DNA of 64,000 nucleotides, taken from the NCBI GenBank assembly GCA_033398695.1, contig CM065804.1:121701501-121765500 (forward strand), written 5' to 3'. The DNA comes from Orobanche coerulescens (lineage: Eukaryota; Streptophyta; Magnoliopsida; Lamiales; Orobanchaceae). This document shows positions 1 to 11,320 of the stretch, in pieces. Numbering within the stretch: the stretch's first letter is position 1; each line of letters begins with the position of its first letter. A program made the position numbers and the translations under genes. The notes below the pieces were generated by a model. It made no database searches, was not told the origin of the DNA, and saw only the letters and a program-made list of their open reading frames with translations.

Positions 1-896
1 ACAACTCATAATCATCAAATGTCAAGCCATTCCACATTACACCGAAATGTATAATCAAGTATGTAAACCAAAACAACACAAATATCATGATCATCACAAC
101 GACTCAACAATGACCAACCACGCCTGGCACAAACTTAGATGATTTGCACATCCAACACAATTCCACGATGTTAACTAAGTGAAGGTATTATCGTTACCAT
201 CAATTGTTCGTAATAATCAATTCATATGAAGCATATACACGAAAGTAAACCAATGCATCACAACCATAATACGACGTCCCTATTCACAAGACACAATTCG
301 TATAGTAAAATACTTGCCTTAATAACCGCTACCGAATACTCCGGAGAACACGGTTCGACCGGGAAGCTTCGAAACTCCCGATGCTATCGAAACGGAAGAT
401 GACGATGAACGGAAGGGTTCAACTCAGTTTCTTCGCAAGAAACTCGACCCTAACAACATATAATCAATAAATCATCGATCATACGAGGAAGAATAATCGT
501 AGAACGCCAGAAAAACCCTCTAAGACATTTTACCGAACACCTTCAAGGCGTCGGTCAAGAACTCGACCCAAATAACGAATCCATACGATCCAACCATGGA
601 ATAACAAGGGAAATAATATAATACATCTAAATATTCATCAATCCATCATAATCCTAAGTTAAATGGGATTAATCGGACGAAAACAACCAAAATACCCAAA
701 TTCCCCAAAACTAGATTTTTAGAAATCTAACCTTGATTCGGTAGATCGGAAGAGGTTATGGGATGATTGATTGATGATACGAACTCCAAGACTTCATAGA
801 TTTATTGTCCAACAACATCTCTCCATGATCAACACACCCTCGGCCGCGGAAGAGAAGAAAAACGAGTGAGAAATGGCTGAAGAAAACGCCCGCTGG

Positions 897-906
897 CCTT
901 AAATAG
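897..906 (-). promoter_or_regulatory. TATA-like box of the element A LTR
   Basis: Minus strand CTATTTAAGG, lying about 15 bp downstream (LTR orientation) of the palindrome array, the same relation seen in B, C and D. Probable Pol II promoter of the LTR; inferred from position only. Confidence 0.5.
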
Positions 907-922
907 GCTGACTGCCGGCCGA

Positions 923-1042
923 GTTACGTACGTAACCGGCCAAGGCTTATGTAGGTAACCAAGTCACTGCCCTAAATCTGCCGGCCCATTACGTACGTGA
1001 CCGGACAGGGCCTTACGTACGTAACCGGCCTTACGTACGTAA
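923..1042. repeat. Palindrome array in the element A LTR
   Basis: Four copies of a GTTACGTACGTAAC-like palindrome lie at about 923-936, 987-1000, 1013-1026 and 1029-1042, several followed by CCGGCC. Related palindromes occur at the same place in the LTRs of B, C and D. Confidence 0.75.
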
Positions 1043-1573
1043 CTGCCGAGCGCTACCGGCCGTAACTCGACCAGTGCCGGCCTGGGCCTGAATGACGGCC
1101 CGAACGACCCCGAAACCTGAACCTGAATACGAATCGAAGATACGGTTACGATGTACTCGCAAGGACGAACTCGAGCACTAAGAGAACACACGATTCCGAC
1201 CACCCGAAGGCTCAAAATTCGACAACGGAAGGTAATTACCCCAAACTTTGGGAAATTACGAAAATGGCTCAAAACGTCCGAAAATCACGATACGTGATCG
1301 AATAACCAAACCGAAGTTTACAACACGTCTAACAAAGTTAAACGGACTTACGGGAGACTCGAAACAATAGTTTCGAACGAGATTCGCAAGAATCAAACTC
1401 AAGTGCGGAAAAGTCGCCAAAAGCACAACAAAACAACACCAAAACGAACTCGGATGACAAAAAGTGCAGAATTAATCATTCTCAGAATGACGAAACGGTC
1501 ATGAGCGAGTCGTCAAAACAGACTTCCACCGAAAAAAAAGAAATTACCGGAAATCGAAATTTCGGGTATTACA

Positions 1574-1995
1574 TTCTACCCTCATTAAAAGAAGTTTCGT
1601 CCCGAAACTTAAAACAAGTAGGGAGAAGTTATATCCACTGTCAGGAGGACTCGACGAGATACACAAAAACCGAAAACTTGCGCCCGACGGCGAAACGCTG
1701 CAAGAAACGCAAAGGGACATACGGCGTGAAAAGACGCTCCACGACGACCAACACAATGCCACCGACTATGATTCAAAACAATAACGAGCAATTAACGTCA
1801 CATCACATGCACACATTTAATCAAAGAAACGCACGCGACAACAAGCCGCACCCGACTAAAACGGCTATGCGAAAGAAATAAATAGAATATCACGATAGAA
1901 ATCACTCCGATACTCATCAACAAGAAAATGTCCGACGTCAAAACACAAACAATTCAAGATAACAGAAAATGAGAATACCGGATATTACATTCTAT
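1574..1995 (-). other. Internal 3'-end fragment of element A (untranslated zone and polypurine tract)
   Basis: On the minus strand the DNA next to the LTR reads AAGTTTCGGGACGAAACTTC, then a short purine-rich stretch, then the LTR start. This is the usual end of a chromovirus internal region. No integrase or chromodomain homology is visible further in, so the rest of the element has been lost. The open frame at 1501-1881 crosses the LTR edge and is not a gene. Near 1980-1995 the sequence changes to the LTR of element B; the junction has a short AATTAT similarity between the two sides. Confidence 0.55.
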
Positions 1996-2393
1996 CATAA
2001 TTATCGTACTTGTACTAGTATCGTTGTGCTAACGCATTCGGGGGTGAACATTTGTTTATGTTCAAGATCCAGTAGAGCGGGAAAACTACCACTGCAGCTG
2101 CATGACAACGAGGGTGCAGAGTGATGTTTCAGCGGGATTTAATTGTTAGATGTTTGTGTTGTTTTAATAAGTACTCGAGTATTTGGCTTTTGTGATGTTG
2201 GAATTGGTTGTGTATTAAAAATTTGTCGTTGGACGCTTGTAATTTTATTATTGATTCGGATTCGTTGTATTTTATTTATGTTGCCATAATCTATTGGTGT
2301 CTTTTATTGTCGTTCTGTTCCTCCAGCCTTGTAAATTCTTACGTAAAGGATTTACGGCACTGTAATATTACTGAATATATCGGGGGTGTTACA
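1996..2393 (+). repeat. Element B 5' LTR, truncated (last ~400 bp only)
   Basis: This stretch matches 8923-9309 of the 3' LTR with scattered substitutions and ends in the same GGGGGTGTTACA. The first ~1.6 kb, including promoter and palindrome array, is missing; to its left lies unrelated element A DNA. Confidence 0.85.
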
Positions 2394-2398
2394 GAATA

Positions 2399-2410
2399 TG
2401 GTACTGGAGC
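2399..2410 (+). other. Primer binding site of element B (initiator Met-tRNA type, decayed)
   Basis: TGGTACTGGAGC, six bases after the LTR end, resembles the plant initiator Met-tRNA primer site TGGTATCAGAGC with a few mismatches. Compare 43390 (D), 38423 (C, minus) and 46372 (copia), which are better preserved. Confidence 0.6.
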
Positions 2411-2525
2411 TAAGATTATGGATATCTTGGCCATTGGGTTAAAATAGGTGTCGTATATGTCTTTTGAGGTAACCGGGCGTGCATAACATCACTGTACTGC
2501 CTACGTCCTCGTGCAAGCGGTGGTT

Positions 2526-2627
2526 GTAAGTTCCTAAACTCTTTCTCATCCTTTTTATGTTGTACCTCCTTATACTTGAACATTAAAACAATATTGTTCC
2601 TCGTATGTTGAGTAATTATACTTACAG
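2526..2627 (+). other. Candidate leader intron of element B
   Basis: A GTAAGT donor at 2526 and a TTACAG acceptor ending at 2627 bracket 102 bp of leader. The next bases are T then the gag ATG at 2629. The same layout (GTAAG donor, CAG one base before the start) occurs in C and D. Splicing is inferred from sequence alone. Confidence 0.4.
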
Positions 2628-2628
2628 T

Positions 2629-3690
2629 ATGTTGATAGGAGTACGTGGACGTGGTCGCGGTCGCGGACGCGGACGAAGGAATGCTGAAAGAGAAGCTTCA
2701 ACTTCAAATCAGGATAGTCACAGCTCAGGTGAGCCACAAGAATCCACTAACAATGAACCAGAACATGTCGTTCCCGACATGCTTCGTCATGTGGTTAACC
2801 AGATGACGAGTTTGCCCAGGTTGTGGACCGAATGCAGGTGGCAGTAGGGTTGCAACAGGGAGAAAGACAGCAAGGCATCCCATACTTGGTAAATCAAGGC
2901 GACCGATGGATGCAGGAGGTGGCGAAGATGCAACCACCCAAATTCGACGGCTTTTCCGAGACAACGACATGGGATCACTGGTTGAAAGAGCTGGAGAAAA
3001 TTTTTGCTGGTATTAATTGCCCAGATGACCGGAAAGCCTCTATTGCTCAGTATTTTCTGACAGGGAAGCGTCCGAATGGTGGGAGGCCATCCGACCCGTA
3101 GATTGTGATGCCGACTGTGGAGAATTTAAATTGATGATGGAAGCTCAGTACTGTCCCCGTCCGGTGAGGGAAGCTAAAGTTCGGGAATTTTTCTCCGCAC
3201 AGCCGTCAGACGTGCTAGTATCTCAGGCAATGAAGACATTTAATCAGCAGCTGGCGTTTGTTTGACACATGGTCAGAATAGATCCTGAAATGATGATCTA
3301 TTTTGATATGAGAATGAAACCAGAGATATAGCCGTACATGTCAGGTTTTGAATCCACCACTCTCCGTCAGTATCAGGATAAAGCGCTGGCGTATGAGATC
3401 AAAGAAGCAGTGATGGAAAAGTTCGCCGAATCCAAAAAACAGGAAGTCTCTGGTAGTTTCACAGAGCACAAGAGCAGTGGGCCCTACAAGGCTTAGTCAT
3501 CCTTTCATTTATTCAAGAACCCATCCAAGAGCGGAAAGAACTTCATAGCAGTATCAGCACATACAGATGTAGTTAAGAACTATTTTAATTGTGGACGCCC
3601 AGGACACCTTTGGCGTGATTGTTTCCGTTCTCCAGTAACATGTTATGATTGCGGATAGGAAGGACATCGTGCGATGTTCTGCAAGGATGC
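2629..3690 (+). pseudogene. Element B gag (capsid-nucleocapsid), broken
   Basis: Start ATG at 2629, directly after a likely splice acceptor; the protein opens with an Arg-Gly rich stretch (GRGRGRGRGR), then a gag core in another frame from about 2823 (PPKFDGFSETTTWDHWLKELE) and two CCHC zinc knuckles near 3581-3622 and 3641-3682. Gag would package the element RNA. Damage: stop at 2845, frame changes, stops in the core (for example 3112, 3263), the first cysteine of knuckle 1 is Tyr (TAT), and knuckle 2 has an internal TAG at 3656. The CCHC domains and the GRG start are typical of chromovirus gag. Not functional. Confidence 0.85.
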
Positions 3691-3849
3691 CACAAAATTA
3701 AATGGAGCTCGTACTTCACAACCGACTCAGAAAGAAGCGAGTGTTCAGCAGACGCAGCAGAGTGTCCAGCTACCCCAGAGCTTTGGTTGTGGATGGGGCA
3801 GAGGACAGTTCGACCAAAAGGGGTCATCGAGTGCCGGATCCGTTCCACC

Positions 3850-4170
3850 ACGCCTGTATGAGATGTGGTGGGCACATGATCAGGATGCTGCTGTCGCATC
3901 AGGTACCGTTCAGATCCTTTCACAACCAGTTAGCGTTTTATTCAATACGGGAGCTACACATTAATTTTTATCATTGTCTTGTGTAAATTGTTTGAACATT
4001 TCTGGTTTTTATTATTGTGAGCCTTATGTTGTGGGTTTACCGAGTGGGGATAGAATTGTGGGAAACTTGGAAACTAGAAATTTTCCTATATCTATTGAAG
4101 GCAGAGAGTGGCCCTCAAATCTGATTGTGATAAAAATGCAAGTAGACGACGTGATTCTCGGAGATGATTG
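3850..4170 (+). pseudogene. Element B aspartic protease, catalytic Asp lost
   Basis: The region matches the retropepsin part of gypsy polyproteins: a 'sQPVSVLF-x-TGATH' block at 3925-3961 and a later 'VIKMQVDDVILGDD' block ending near 4170. The catalytic motif, normally DTGA, reads NTGA (codon AAT at 3944), a G-to-A change, and a TAA stop follows three codons later. It was part of the gag-pol polyprotein and would have processed it; it can no longer do so. Confidence 0.85.
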
Positions 4171-4348
4171 ACTTAATCGATATGGATCTATTGTAAATTA
4201 CCATAAGAGGAATATATCGATGATAGCTGAAGATGGTTCCGAAATATTGTTCGAGGGATGGAGACCAGGAAGCTCAGGAAAGGTGATCAAAGCGATGAAA
4301 GCTGTTAAAATGCTAAAACAAGGCCGTACCGGATACTAGTGCTATGCA

Positions 4349-5714
4349 ATGAAAAAGGAAGACGGAAGAGTAGAGCTTTCATTCATTCCTATTGTGAACG
4401 AGTTCTTGGATGTGTTCCCTGACGAATTACCTGGACTACCTCCACGACTGGATGTAGAATTCACCATCGAGCTGGAACCAGGAGCTATGCCGATTTCTAA
4501 GGCACCGTATCGTATGGCACCTACTAAAATGTACAGATTGAAGAAACAACTGGAGGAGTTACTGGACAAAAGCTATATTCAGCCAAGCGTTTCGCCCTGG
4601 GGTGCACCATTTCTTTTTGTCTGGAAGAAGGATGGATCACTTTGATTGTGTATTGACTATCGAGAGCTGAACAAGATGACGATCAAGAACAAGTATCTGT
4701 TGCCACGGATTGATGATTTGTTTGACCAATTGCAAGGAGCAACAGTATTTTCTAAGATCGATCTGAGGTCGGGATATCATCAGTTGAGGATCAAGGAATC
4801 CGATGTTCCAAAATCAGCGTTCAGAACTCGCTACGGACACTATCAGTTTGTAGTGATGTCGTTTGGTCTCACTAATGCACCTGCTTTGTTCATGCAATTG
4901 ATGAATCGAGTGTTCATAAATTCGTAGCCGTATTTATTGATGACATTCTGGTTTATTCTAAGAGCCCGGAAGAGCATGCGCAGTATTTGCGGATCGTTTT
5001 AGACCTTTTTGAGAAGCGAACAATTGTATGTCAAGCTTTCTAAGTGTGCATTCTGGCTAAAGGAAGTGATGTTCCTCGATCACGTGGTATCAGCAGAAGG
5101 AGTCCGAGTAGACCCCCATAAAGTCGAAGCAATTATGGATTGGAAGTCTCCTAAGAATGTGAAAAGAATTCAGAAGTTTTCTAGGACTTGCTGGGTATTA
5201 TCGTCGATTCGTGGAAGGGTTTTCCAAAATTACCCACCCACTTACTCGATTACTTCAAAAGACCCAAAAGTTTGAGTGGAACGAGATGTGCCAGGCCAGC
5301 TTTGATGAACGGAAGAAGATATTGACGACATCAGCAATTTTATCACTACTACAGGGAACTGAAGGATTCACAGTTTACAGTGACGCTTCAAACCAAGGTC
5401 TCGGATGTGTATTGATGCAAACTGATAAGGTGATCGCCTATGCATCACGACAGTTGAAGCCTTATGAAGTAAATTACCCAACGCACGATTTTCAACTAGC
5501 AGCGGTGGTTTTCGCTCTGAAAATTTAGAGACATTATCTGTACGGGACTCACTGCCAGATCTTCACAGATCATAAGAGTCTCAAATACATCTTTAGTCAG
5601 AAGGAGTTAAACATGCGACAGAGGAGATGGCTGGAATTGATTAAAGATTATGACTTGGAGATTATTTACCATCCAGGCAAAGCAAATGTGGTGGCTAATG
5701 CACTAAGCCGCTAA
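4349..5714 (+). pseudogene. Element B reverse transcriptase and RNase H
   Basis: Clear gypsy [14 protein letters not shown] at about 4409, [10 protein letters not shown] near 4590, CIDYRELNK near 4648, [12 protein letters not shown] near 4752 and the FIDD catalytic box at 4933-4944. RNase H follows: [16 protein letters not shown] near 5371 with its Asp, and TDHKSLKYI near 5568, ending ALSR at about 5700. Breaks: TGA at 4643, a frameshift at about 4925 just before the FIDD box, a frame change near 5170-5210, TAG for a likely Trp at 5526, and a stop after ALSR. Order protease-RT-RNase H-integrase is that of Ty3-gypsy. Confidence 0.92.
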
Positions 5715-5729
5715 CCCATTTATAATCTA

Positions 5730-7276
5730 ATGCTGGAAACTCTCACCTCCCAGACCAGCATTCAACAAGAATTGATTCGCGAAGGAATTGAAGTATGGTT
5801 GCAAAGAGTCCAAGGACAACTGTGCATGATGGAACTAACTTCATCATTAACCGAAGAAATCAAATCTAAGCAATTGGATGATCCTCTAATGATTCGGTTA
5901 CGTGATGAAGTGAGCAGGGGAAAGGCCTCAGGATTCGTAATTCATGATGATGGAGTTTTGATATTTCAGAGCCGACTGTGTGTTCCCGATGTTGATGTTT
6001 TGAAATAGACAATCATGAAGGAAGCTCACAGCACACCCTATTCTATCCATCCGGGCACCAGTAAGATGTATAAGGATCTGAAGCAGAATTTCTGGTGGGG
6101 CAGCATGAAGAAAGATGTAGCAGATTATGTCTCAAAATATTTGATTTGTCAGCCGGTTAAGATCGAACATCAACGACCTGCTGGAATGCTGAAGTCACTC
6201 CCGATTCCTAAATGGAAATGGGAAGATATATCCATGGACTTTATCACTAGTATGCCGAGGCCCAGAACAGGAATGAACACGATTTGGGTAATAGTTGATC
6301 GTTTAACTAAACCAGCTCATTTTCTGGGCATTAAGGACACTTGGGGACCATAGAAGTTGGCCCGAGTGTTTATTGCAGAGATAGTCTGATTGCATGGTAC
6401 TCCAAAGACCATTATTTATGATCGAGCCGGTCGTTTCGTGTCACATTTTTGGAAAGCAGTGCATAAGGCCTTGGGAACCGAATTGAACTTCAGCACAGCT
6501 TATCATCGGTAGATAGACAGATAGTCCGAGAGGACTATTCAAACAGTGGAAGACATGTTGAGAGCTTATGCCTTAGATTAGTCAACTGATTGGGAAGTTC
6601 ATCTACCGTTGATTGAATTCACCTACAAAGATAGTTGGCATGCTTCCATTAAGATGGCACCTTTTGAAGCATTATATGGGAGGAGATGCAGATCGCCCCT
6701 ATGTTGGGATGATTCATCAGACTTGATTGGGACAGAACCGGAATTGATCGTACAGACACGAGAGAAGATAGCCTTGATCCGTGAAAGACTGTTGACCACC
6801 CAGAGTAGACAGAAATCTTATGCAGACGTGCGCCGTCGCCCATTAGAGTTCAGTATTGGAGATCACGTGCTTTTAAAAGTTTCTCCTACTCGGGGAATCT
6901 TTCATTTTGGGAGAAAGGAAAGCTGAGTCCGAAATATATCGGACCGTTCGAGATTCTTGAGAGAGTTGGAGAGTTGGCATACAGGTTTGCACTAACGCCT
7001 TCATTAAGCCATGTTCATAACGTATTCCACGTATCCCAGTTACGGAAGTATATACGAGATCCCAATCATGTCATTGATTTCGGCGAGATCGAAGTCGCTA
7101 AGGATGGTACGTTTGAAGAGAGACCAACCAGGATACTCGAAATTCGAGTCAAACAATTGAGAAATAAACCAATCGCTTAGGTTAAGGTTCAGTGGTCGTG
7201 CCACTGAGTGGAAGAAGCCACTTGGGAGATGAAAGATAGCATGAAGTCCAGATATCCAGAGTTATTTTCGTCTTGA
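5730..7276 (+). pseudogene. Element B integrase with chromodomain-like tail
   Basis: The HHCC zinc domain starts KEAHSTPYSIHPG (about 6018); its first Cys is replaced by Tyr in KYLICQ. The catalytic core has SMDF (first Asp), the YDRAGRF block (second Asp) and SERTIQT (Glu). The C-terminal part has NVFHVSQLRKY near 7020 and ends with a chromodomain-like stretch EATWEMKDSMKSRYPELF before the stop at 7274. It has many stops: 6006, 6351, 6388, two in the HPQxDGQ motif near 6511-6525, and one near 6579. The tail is the signature of chromoviruses, in which such domains are thought to steer integration to heterochromatin. Confidence 0.9.
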
Positions 7277-7295
7277 GTTTCGAGATGAAACTCCT

Positions 7296-7311
7296 TTTTA
7301 GAAGGAGAGTA
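7296..7311 (+). other. Polypurine tract of element B
   Basis: TTTTTAGAAGGAGAGTA lies directly before the 3' LTR; it would prime plus-strand DNA synthesis. It is a weaker purine run than in C, in keeping with decay. Confidence 0.6.
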
Positions 7312-7469
7312 TGTAATATCCGGATTAATTGTTGAGTATTTCGTCTGTAATTGAACCCTGTATTATTCAGATTTGTGATATTGATTATCGAAGCATGATC
7401 TTTCTCGTATTCGTATCCATATGCATGGTTATATCAACATATAAATTTCCACATGTAATTACATAATAA

Positions 7470-7850
7470 CATACGCTAAGAAGTGAGCATAGCTACGTTA
7501 TGTGCCAAGGTTAGCGTACGCTATGAATGAAGCATAACGTAGGTAAGGCAGCCAATAATTGAGTAGGGTGGCTAGCACCTGAGCCAGCTGGTCGATGGGT
7601 CTGGATAAGATTCCCGTAGATAAACCTGGACAGTTTTAAGTCAACGGGTGTTAACATACGCTAAGGTATGTATATAACATACGCTAATTGATATTGATTA
7701 CGTACGTAACATGATGGTGTAGCGTACATAAGCGAGTACAGTAACGAGACAGTAAGCTTTCATTGGACGATAACGTACGCTAAGGAGAACATATAGCGTA
7801 CGCTAAGTGAATAACGTACGCTATGTACAAGGGCTAATGTACGTTAAGGT
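7470..7850. repeat. Palindrome array upstream of the element B promoter
   Basis: At least seven copies of a loose palindrome of the type TARCGTACGYTA occur, for instance TTAGCGTACGCTA near 7512, TAACGTACGCTAAG near 7771 and TAGCGTACGCTAAG near 7796. Spacing is irregular. The last copy ends about 10-20 bp before the TATA box. Confidence 0.8.
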
Positions 7851-7858
7851 CAGAAAAT

Positions 7859-7865
7859 TATAAAT
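7859..7865 (+). promoter_or_regulatory. TATA box of the element B LTR
   Basis: TATAAAT, followed by GGGACGGC, directly after the palindrome array. Probable core promoter of the element; the equivalent 5' copy has been deleted. Confidence 0.6.
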
Positions 7866-8189
7866 GGGACGGCACCCCATTTCATTTCATTCGTTTCCTT
7901 CACTAGTTATTCACCTCCCTTCATTCCCAGAGAGTTCCCAGCCACCTTAAACACCTATAGACCATCTATACTTGATCATTGGAGATTGGATATCACTTAT
8001 GCTTGATCATTGAAGTTGAGAAAAATCTTGGATTGGCACACAAGCAACCGAAGTTGGACTCTACCTATTGTCTCGGTGTTTTCTCCATCTTAAGATTGAG
8101 TATGACGTGGTGATGTTATGCGAATCCTTGAATTCAAAGATGTCTATAAACCGTAAGATCATTCAAGTTGCTTGAGTAATGCATGTGTG

Positions 8190-8365
8190 GAGTATAACGT
8201 ACGTTAAACAATGAGAATTACGTACGTTATATCATCAGGCAAGACAGTCGTCTGATCACGGAAGAAACTGTCAAATGCATGCTTAGCGTGCGCTAGGCTT
8301 CGTAGCTTACGTACGCTAACGAGCAGATGTAACATATGCTACATTGGGTATGTAATGTACGTTAT
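8190..8365. repeat. Second palindrome group in the element B LTR
   Basis: Copies such as TAACGTACGTTA, TTACGTACGTTA, TTAGCGTGCGCTA and TTACGTACGCTAA lie downstream of the presumed transcription start. The LTRs of C and D show no comparable second group. Confidence 0.7.
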
Positions 8366-8640
8366 GCAGATCAGGCAGGATAAGTTTGTTAAACTTTCGG
8401 CCGCAGTTTAGAATAATAGATGTTCGTTCGTTAGTTATTCGACATAAGATGAACTCTATATTATTTCTTTTGTTAAGGTCCGAGTTTTACTAAGTGATTG
8501 ATCGAAGGAGCGACCTTCGAGTGTATTCATACCAGACAAAGTATTATTCTTGCCGTCAATCGAGGCAAGTACTTTAATTTTAATTGTGCGTGTTAATGCC
8601 GACTATGTTTTTGTTGTATTGTTGCATACATGTTAATTGT

Positions 8641-8788
8641 CCACCATGCGTTGGTCCGACGGGATCATCATGGGAATCTATAGCTGTGTGCGCTGGATCG
8701 CTGGACAGGTACTTCCACCATGTGTTGGTCCGACGGGATCATCATGGGAATCTATAGCTGTGTGTGCTGGATCGCTGGAATTCCACGA
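8641..8788 (+). repeat. 74-bp direct duplication in the element B LTR
   Basis: Two copies starting CCACCATG at 8641 and 8715 share nearly all of their length, differing at a few positions (GCG versus GTG, and TGTGTGC versus TGTGTGT). Confidence 0.85.
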
Positions 8789-9309
8789 GTATGTTGAGAT
8801 TGTTATGATGTGCTATGTGTTGATGTTATTTCTCGTTGGAGAAACTTGACAAGATTATGGTTGATAATGTTGATGTCATTGTTTAAAAATTGATGAATAA
8901 ATCCTTGTTGTTTAATTATTGTACTTGTACTAGCATCGTTGTGCTAACCCCTTCGGGGGTGAACATTTGTTTATGTTCAGGATCCAGGAGAGCGGGAAAA
9001 CAACCACTGGAGCTGCATGACGACGAGGGTGCAGAGTGATGTTTTGGCCGGATTTAATTGTCAAATGTTTGTGTTGTTTTAATAAGTACTCGAGTACATT
9101 ATCTTTCGTGATGTTGGAGTTGGTTGTGTATTAATAATTTGTCGTTGGACGCTTGTAATTTTATTATTGATTCGGATTCGTTGTATTTTATTTATGTTGC
9201 CATAATCTGTTGGTGTCTTTTATTGTCGTTCTGTTCCTTCAGCCTTGTAAATTCTTACGTAAAGGATTTACGGCGCTGTAATATTCCGGAATATATCGGG
9301 GGTGTTACA

Positions 9310-10352
9310 AAGGTTTTACCTTTCAAAAATTACAATTCGTCCCTTCCAGGTTTTAAATACTATTATTATATTTACTAAACTATTATAAATTTGATTAAGT
9401 CGGAACGGAATGATTATACGTCCGAAAATTATGAAGTTTATTGTAAAAAGTCCCTTATGATATAAGTATTGAAGATCAGAAGTTGCATGAAAGTTTTACC
9501 TTTCAAAAATTATAATTTTGCCTTTTCCAAGTTTTAAGTACTATTACTATTTTTACTGAATTATGGTAAATTTGATTAAGTCGGAACGGAATGATTATAC
9601 GTCCGAAAATTATGAAATTTATTTTAAAAAAGTACGCTATGATATAGGAATTTAAGGTTAGAAGTTGCATGAAATTTTTACTTTTTGAAAATTACAATTC
9701 TGCCCTTCCAAGTTTTAAGTACTATTATTATTTTTACTAAATTGTTGTAATTTTAATTAATTCGTTCGGATTCGTTTTAACTCCAAAAATTGTAATTTAA
9801 GTTGCATTTTGATCCTTAAGTTCTGTATTTTCAATTTCCGTCCAGATTAGAATTTTATTCTTTTAAAAATTGAAATTTCACCTTAATTAAGTATTAATGA
9901 GATTTTTACTAATCGGATTATAACTCTTTCGTTTCTTTTTGGATTGACTTTAAATTTTTAGGATAAGTTTCTTATGTTATCATGAGTCCAGTGAGATCAA
10001 CTATTCTGAAAATTTTATTTTCGAAACAGTAAGTTTCTGAAATATACAATTTAGGCCCCAAATTCTTGAAAATTATATTTTTACCCGAACTTTCTATTTT
10101 AGTGAATTCCGATTTAGGTGAAATTTTATAGGTAACTAGTCTATATTAAGTTAAATGTTCAGGATATAAGTCCAGAATTATGGCTTCATCAATTTTATCC
10201 CATGATTCATCTTAATTAGGTTACTTTAGTTATTCTATGAGTTTTAGGTTCGGGTTGTAAAATCTTCCCGTGACTAATTGTCCTCCTAACATATAGTCAA
10301 GTATTACAATTATAATTAGGGGATTTTTGAATCCAAAGGTCATATTTACAAT
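9310..10352. repeat. Old AT-rich DNA with ~181-bp degenerate tandem repeats
   Basis: Units starting near 9311, 9491 and 9672 share TTTTACCTTTCAAAAATTA, then AAGTTTTAAGTACTATTA, then a TTTACTAAATT block; the first two also share GTCGGAACGGAATG. Two further, much weaker units seem to lie near 9855 and 10035. No gene is seen. This DNA is older than element F, since F is inserted at its right edge; it resumes at 29928. Confidence 0.75.
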
Positions 10353-11014
10353 TGATGTAACCGAGCTGATCGGCCACCAAAAACCGGGTTAATCTCAGGA
10401 GTTTATCTAAGAAAACCCGAATGTATGAAGTATTGCCTTTTCACTCTCTAAAATATGCTGTAATCTCAGAATTATGCTTGGCCTTTGAAGGAAAGTCCCC
10501 CCTCCTTTTATAGAAGGGAGAGCCGCCTATCCTTTAAGATCTTCCCTGATTTTTAGGGAAGATCCCGGATATCCAGGGGTTCAGGCTGCGATTTCCCATC
10601 CCTAGATTTCCGGGATTGAAGAGTATGGGCTCTCAGTCCCCGAATATCTGGGATTGTGTCAGGTGAGTCGAGATCTCCTTTCCCGACCCCGGTTATGACT
10701 TAGTAGGTCGGCTCATATTATAAAGGATCACTTAGGTCGGGACACTCTTATCTAAATCCATAGGTCGGCGAGGCCTTCGAGGTCGACCCTCTCTTAGCAG
10801 AGGTCACAGGTCAGCGGGTCCTGCGAGGTCGGCACCCTCTTATCCGAGATTATAGATCGGAGAGCCCTTTGAGGTCGGCATCCTATTGTCTGAGGACATA
10901 GGTCGGACTTCATTAGTCTATGAAAACCTTCCTTTACTCAAAGATCGGTACGCCAGCTTATATTGGCCCTTTTTAAACCGGGTTTTTAGGGAGCGTACAT
11001 TCGTCGTCCTATCA
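10353..11014 (-). repeat. Element F 3' LTR (662 bp)
   Basis: Plus-strand ends TGATGTAACC and GTCCTATCA. It matches 29226-29922 over its length and lacks a ~35-bp segment present there (near 29558-29590). Confidence 0.9.
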
Positions 11015-11030
11015 ACCAGTCCCCCCTACT
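11015..11030 (-). other. Polypurine tract of element F
   Basis: On the minus strand the purine run AGTAGGGGGGACTGGT directly precedes the 3' LTR, as needed for plus-strand priming. Confidence 0.7.
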
Positions 11031-11320
11031 CTAGTCGAGCTGTAAGACCGAGTAGAGTAGGATTTGTTTACAATATGACGACCTCGACACAGTAGTCCTT
11101 GGGGTTTTCGTTCCCAGGTAATGAGGTTCCTCGAGCTTCATGCGCCTTTATATCAATGTCTTTTCCTTTCCTCGCCTCCCAACAGTCGCATCTATGGCCA
11201 GGTCCAGGTGTCAACCTGCTATAGGTCGGATGAGGCGGTACTAGATCCAAGCCGTTCTTTTACAGGAGGCATCGGACGCTCCAAATTGCCCGTTATCTTC
11301 TTGGTTTTCGCCCTTCCTCC

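Larger units (their letters stand above)
1..1573 (-). mobile_element. Element A: partial LTR of a Ty3-gypsy chromovirus, cut by the window start
   Basis: Read on the minus strand an LTR begins TGTAATACCCG at 1573. The adjoining plus-strand DNA (1574-1625) has the layout seen next to the LTR of element C: a short polypurine-type stretch and then a paired GTTTCG/CGAAAC motif, which marks the end of the internal region of plant chromoviruses. The LTR therefore runs leftward and leaves the window. It carries a TATA-like box (897-906) and ACGTACGT palindromes (923-1042), as the LTRs of B, C and D do. No coding function is expected; the small ORFs inside it are chance. The family assignment rests on this architecture and not on a coding domain. 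Confidence 0.7.
1996..9309 (+). mobile_element. Element B: degenerate Ty3-gypsy chromovirus (Tekay/Del-like)
   Basis: Order of parts: truncated 5' LTR (1996-2393), degenerate tRNA primer site (2399-2410), gag with two zinc knuckles, protease, reverse transcriptase, RNase H, integrase, a chromodomain-like C-terminus, polypurine tract, 3' LTR (7312-9309). This order (integrase last, chromodomain-like tail) is that of plant chromoviruses. The element cannot be active: the 5' LTR lacks about 1.6 kb, and every domain has stops or frameshifts. No target-site duplication can be tested because the 5' end is gone. Confidence 0.9.
7312..9309 (+). repeat. Element B 3' LTR (1998 bp)
   Basis: Begins TGTAATATCC and ends GGTGTTACA, the short inverted ends of LTRs. 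It contains a first palindrome array (about 7470-7850), a TATA box (7859), a second palindrome group (8190-8365) and a 74-bp duplication (8641-8788). Its last ~390 bp match the 5' LTR fragment at 1996-2393. Confidence 0.92.

Noticed and set aside
964..1272. 102-codon open frame on the minus strand in the element A LTR
   Set aside because: It spans the palindrome array and LTR; no domain.
1501..1881. 126-codon open frame on the plus strand
   Set aside because: It crosses the LTR edge of element A and is antisense to the element; composition is not gene-like and there is no recognisable domain.
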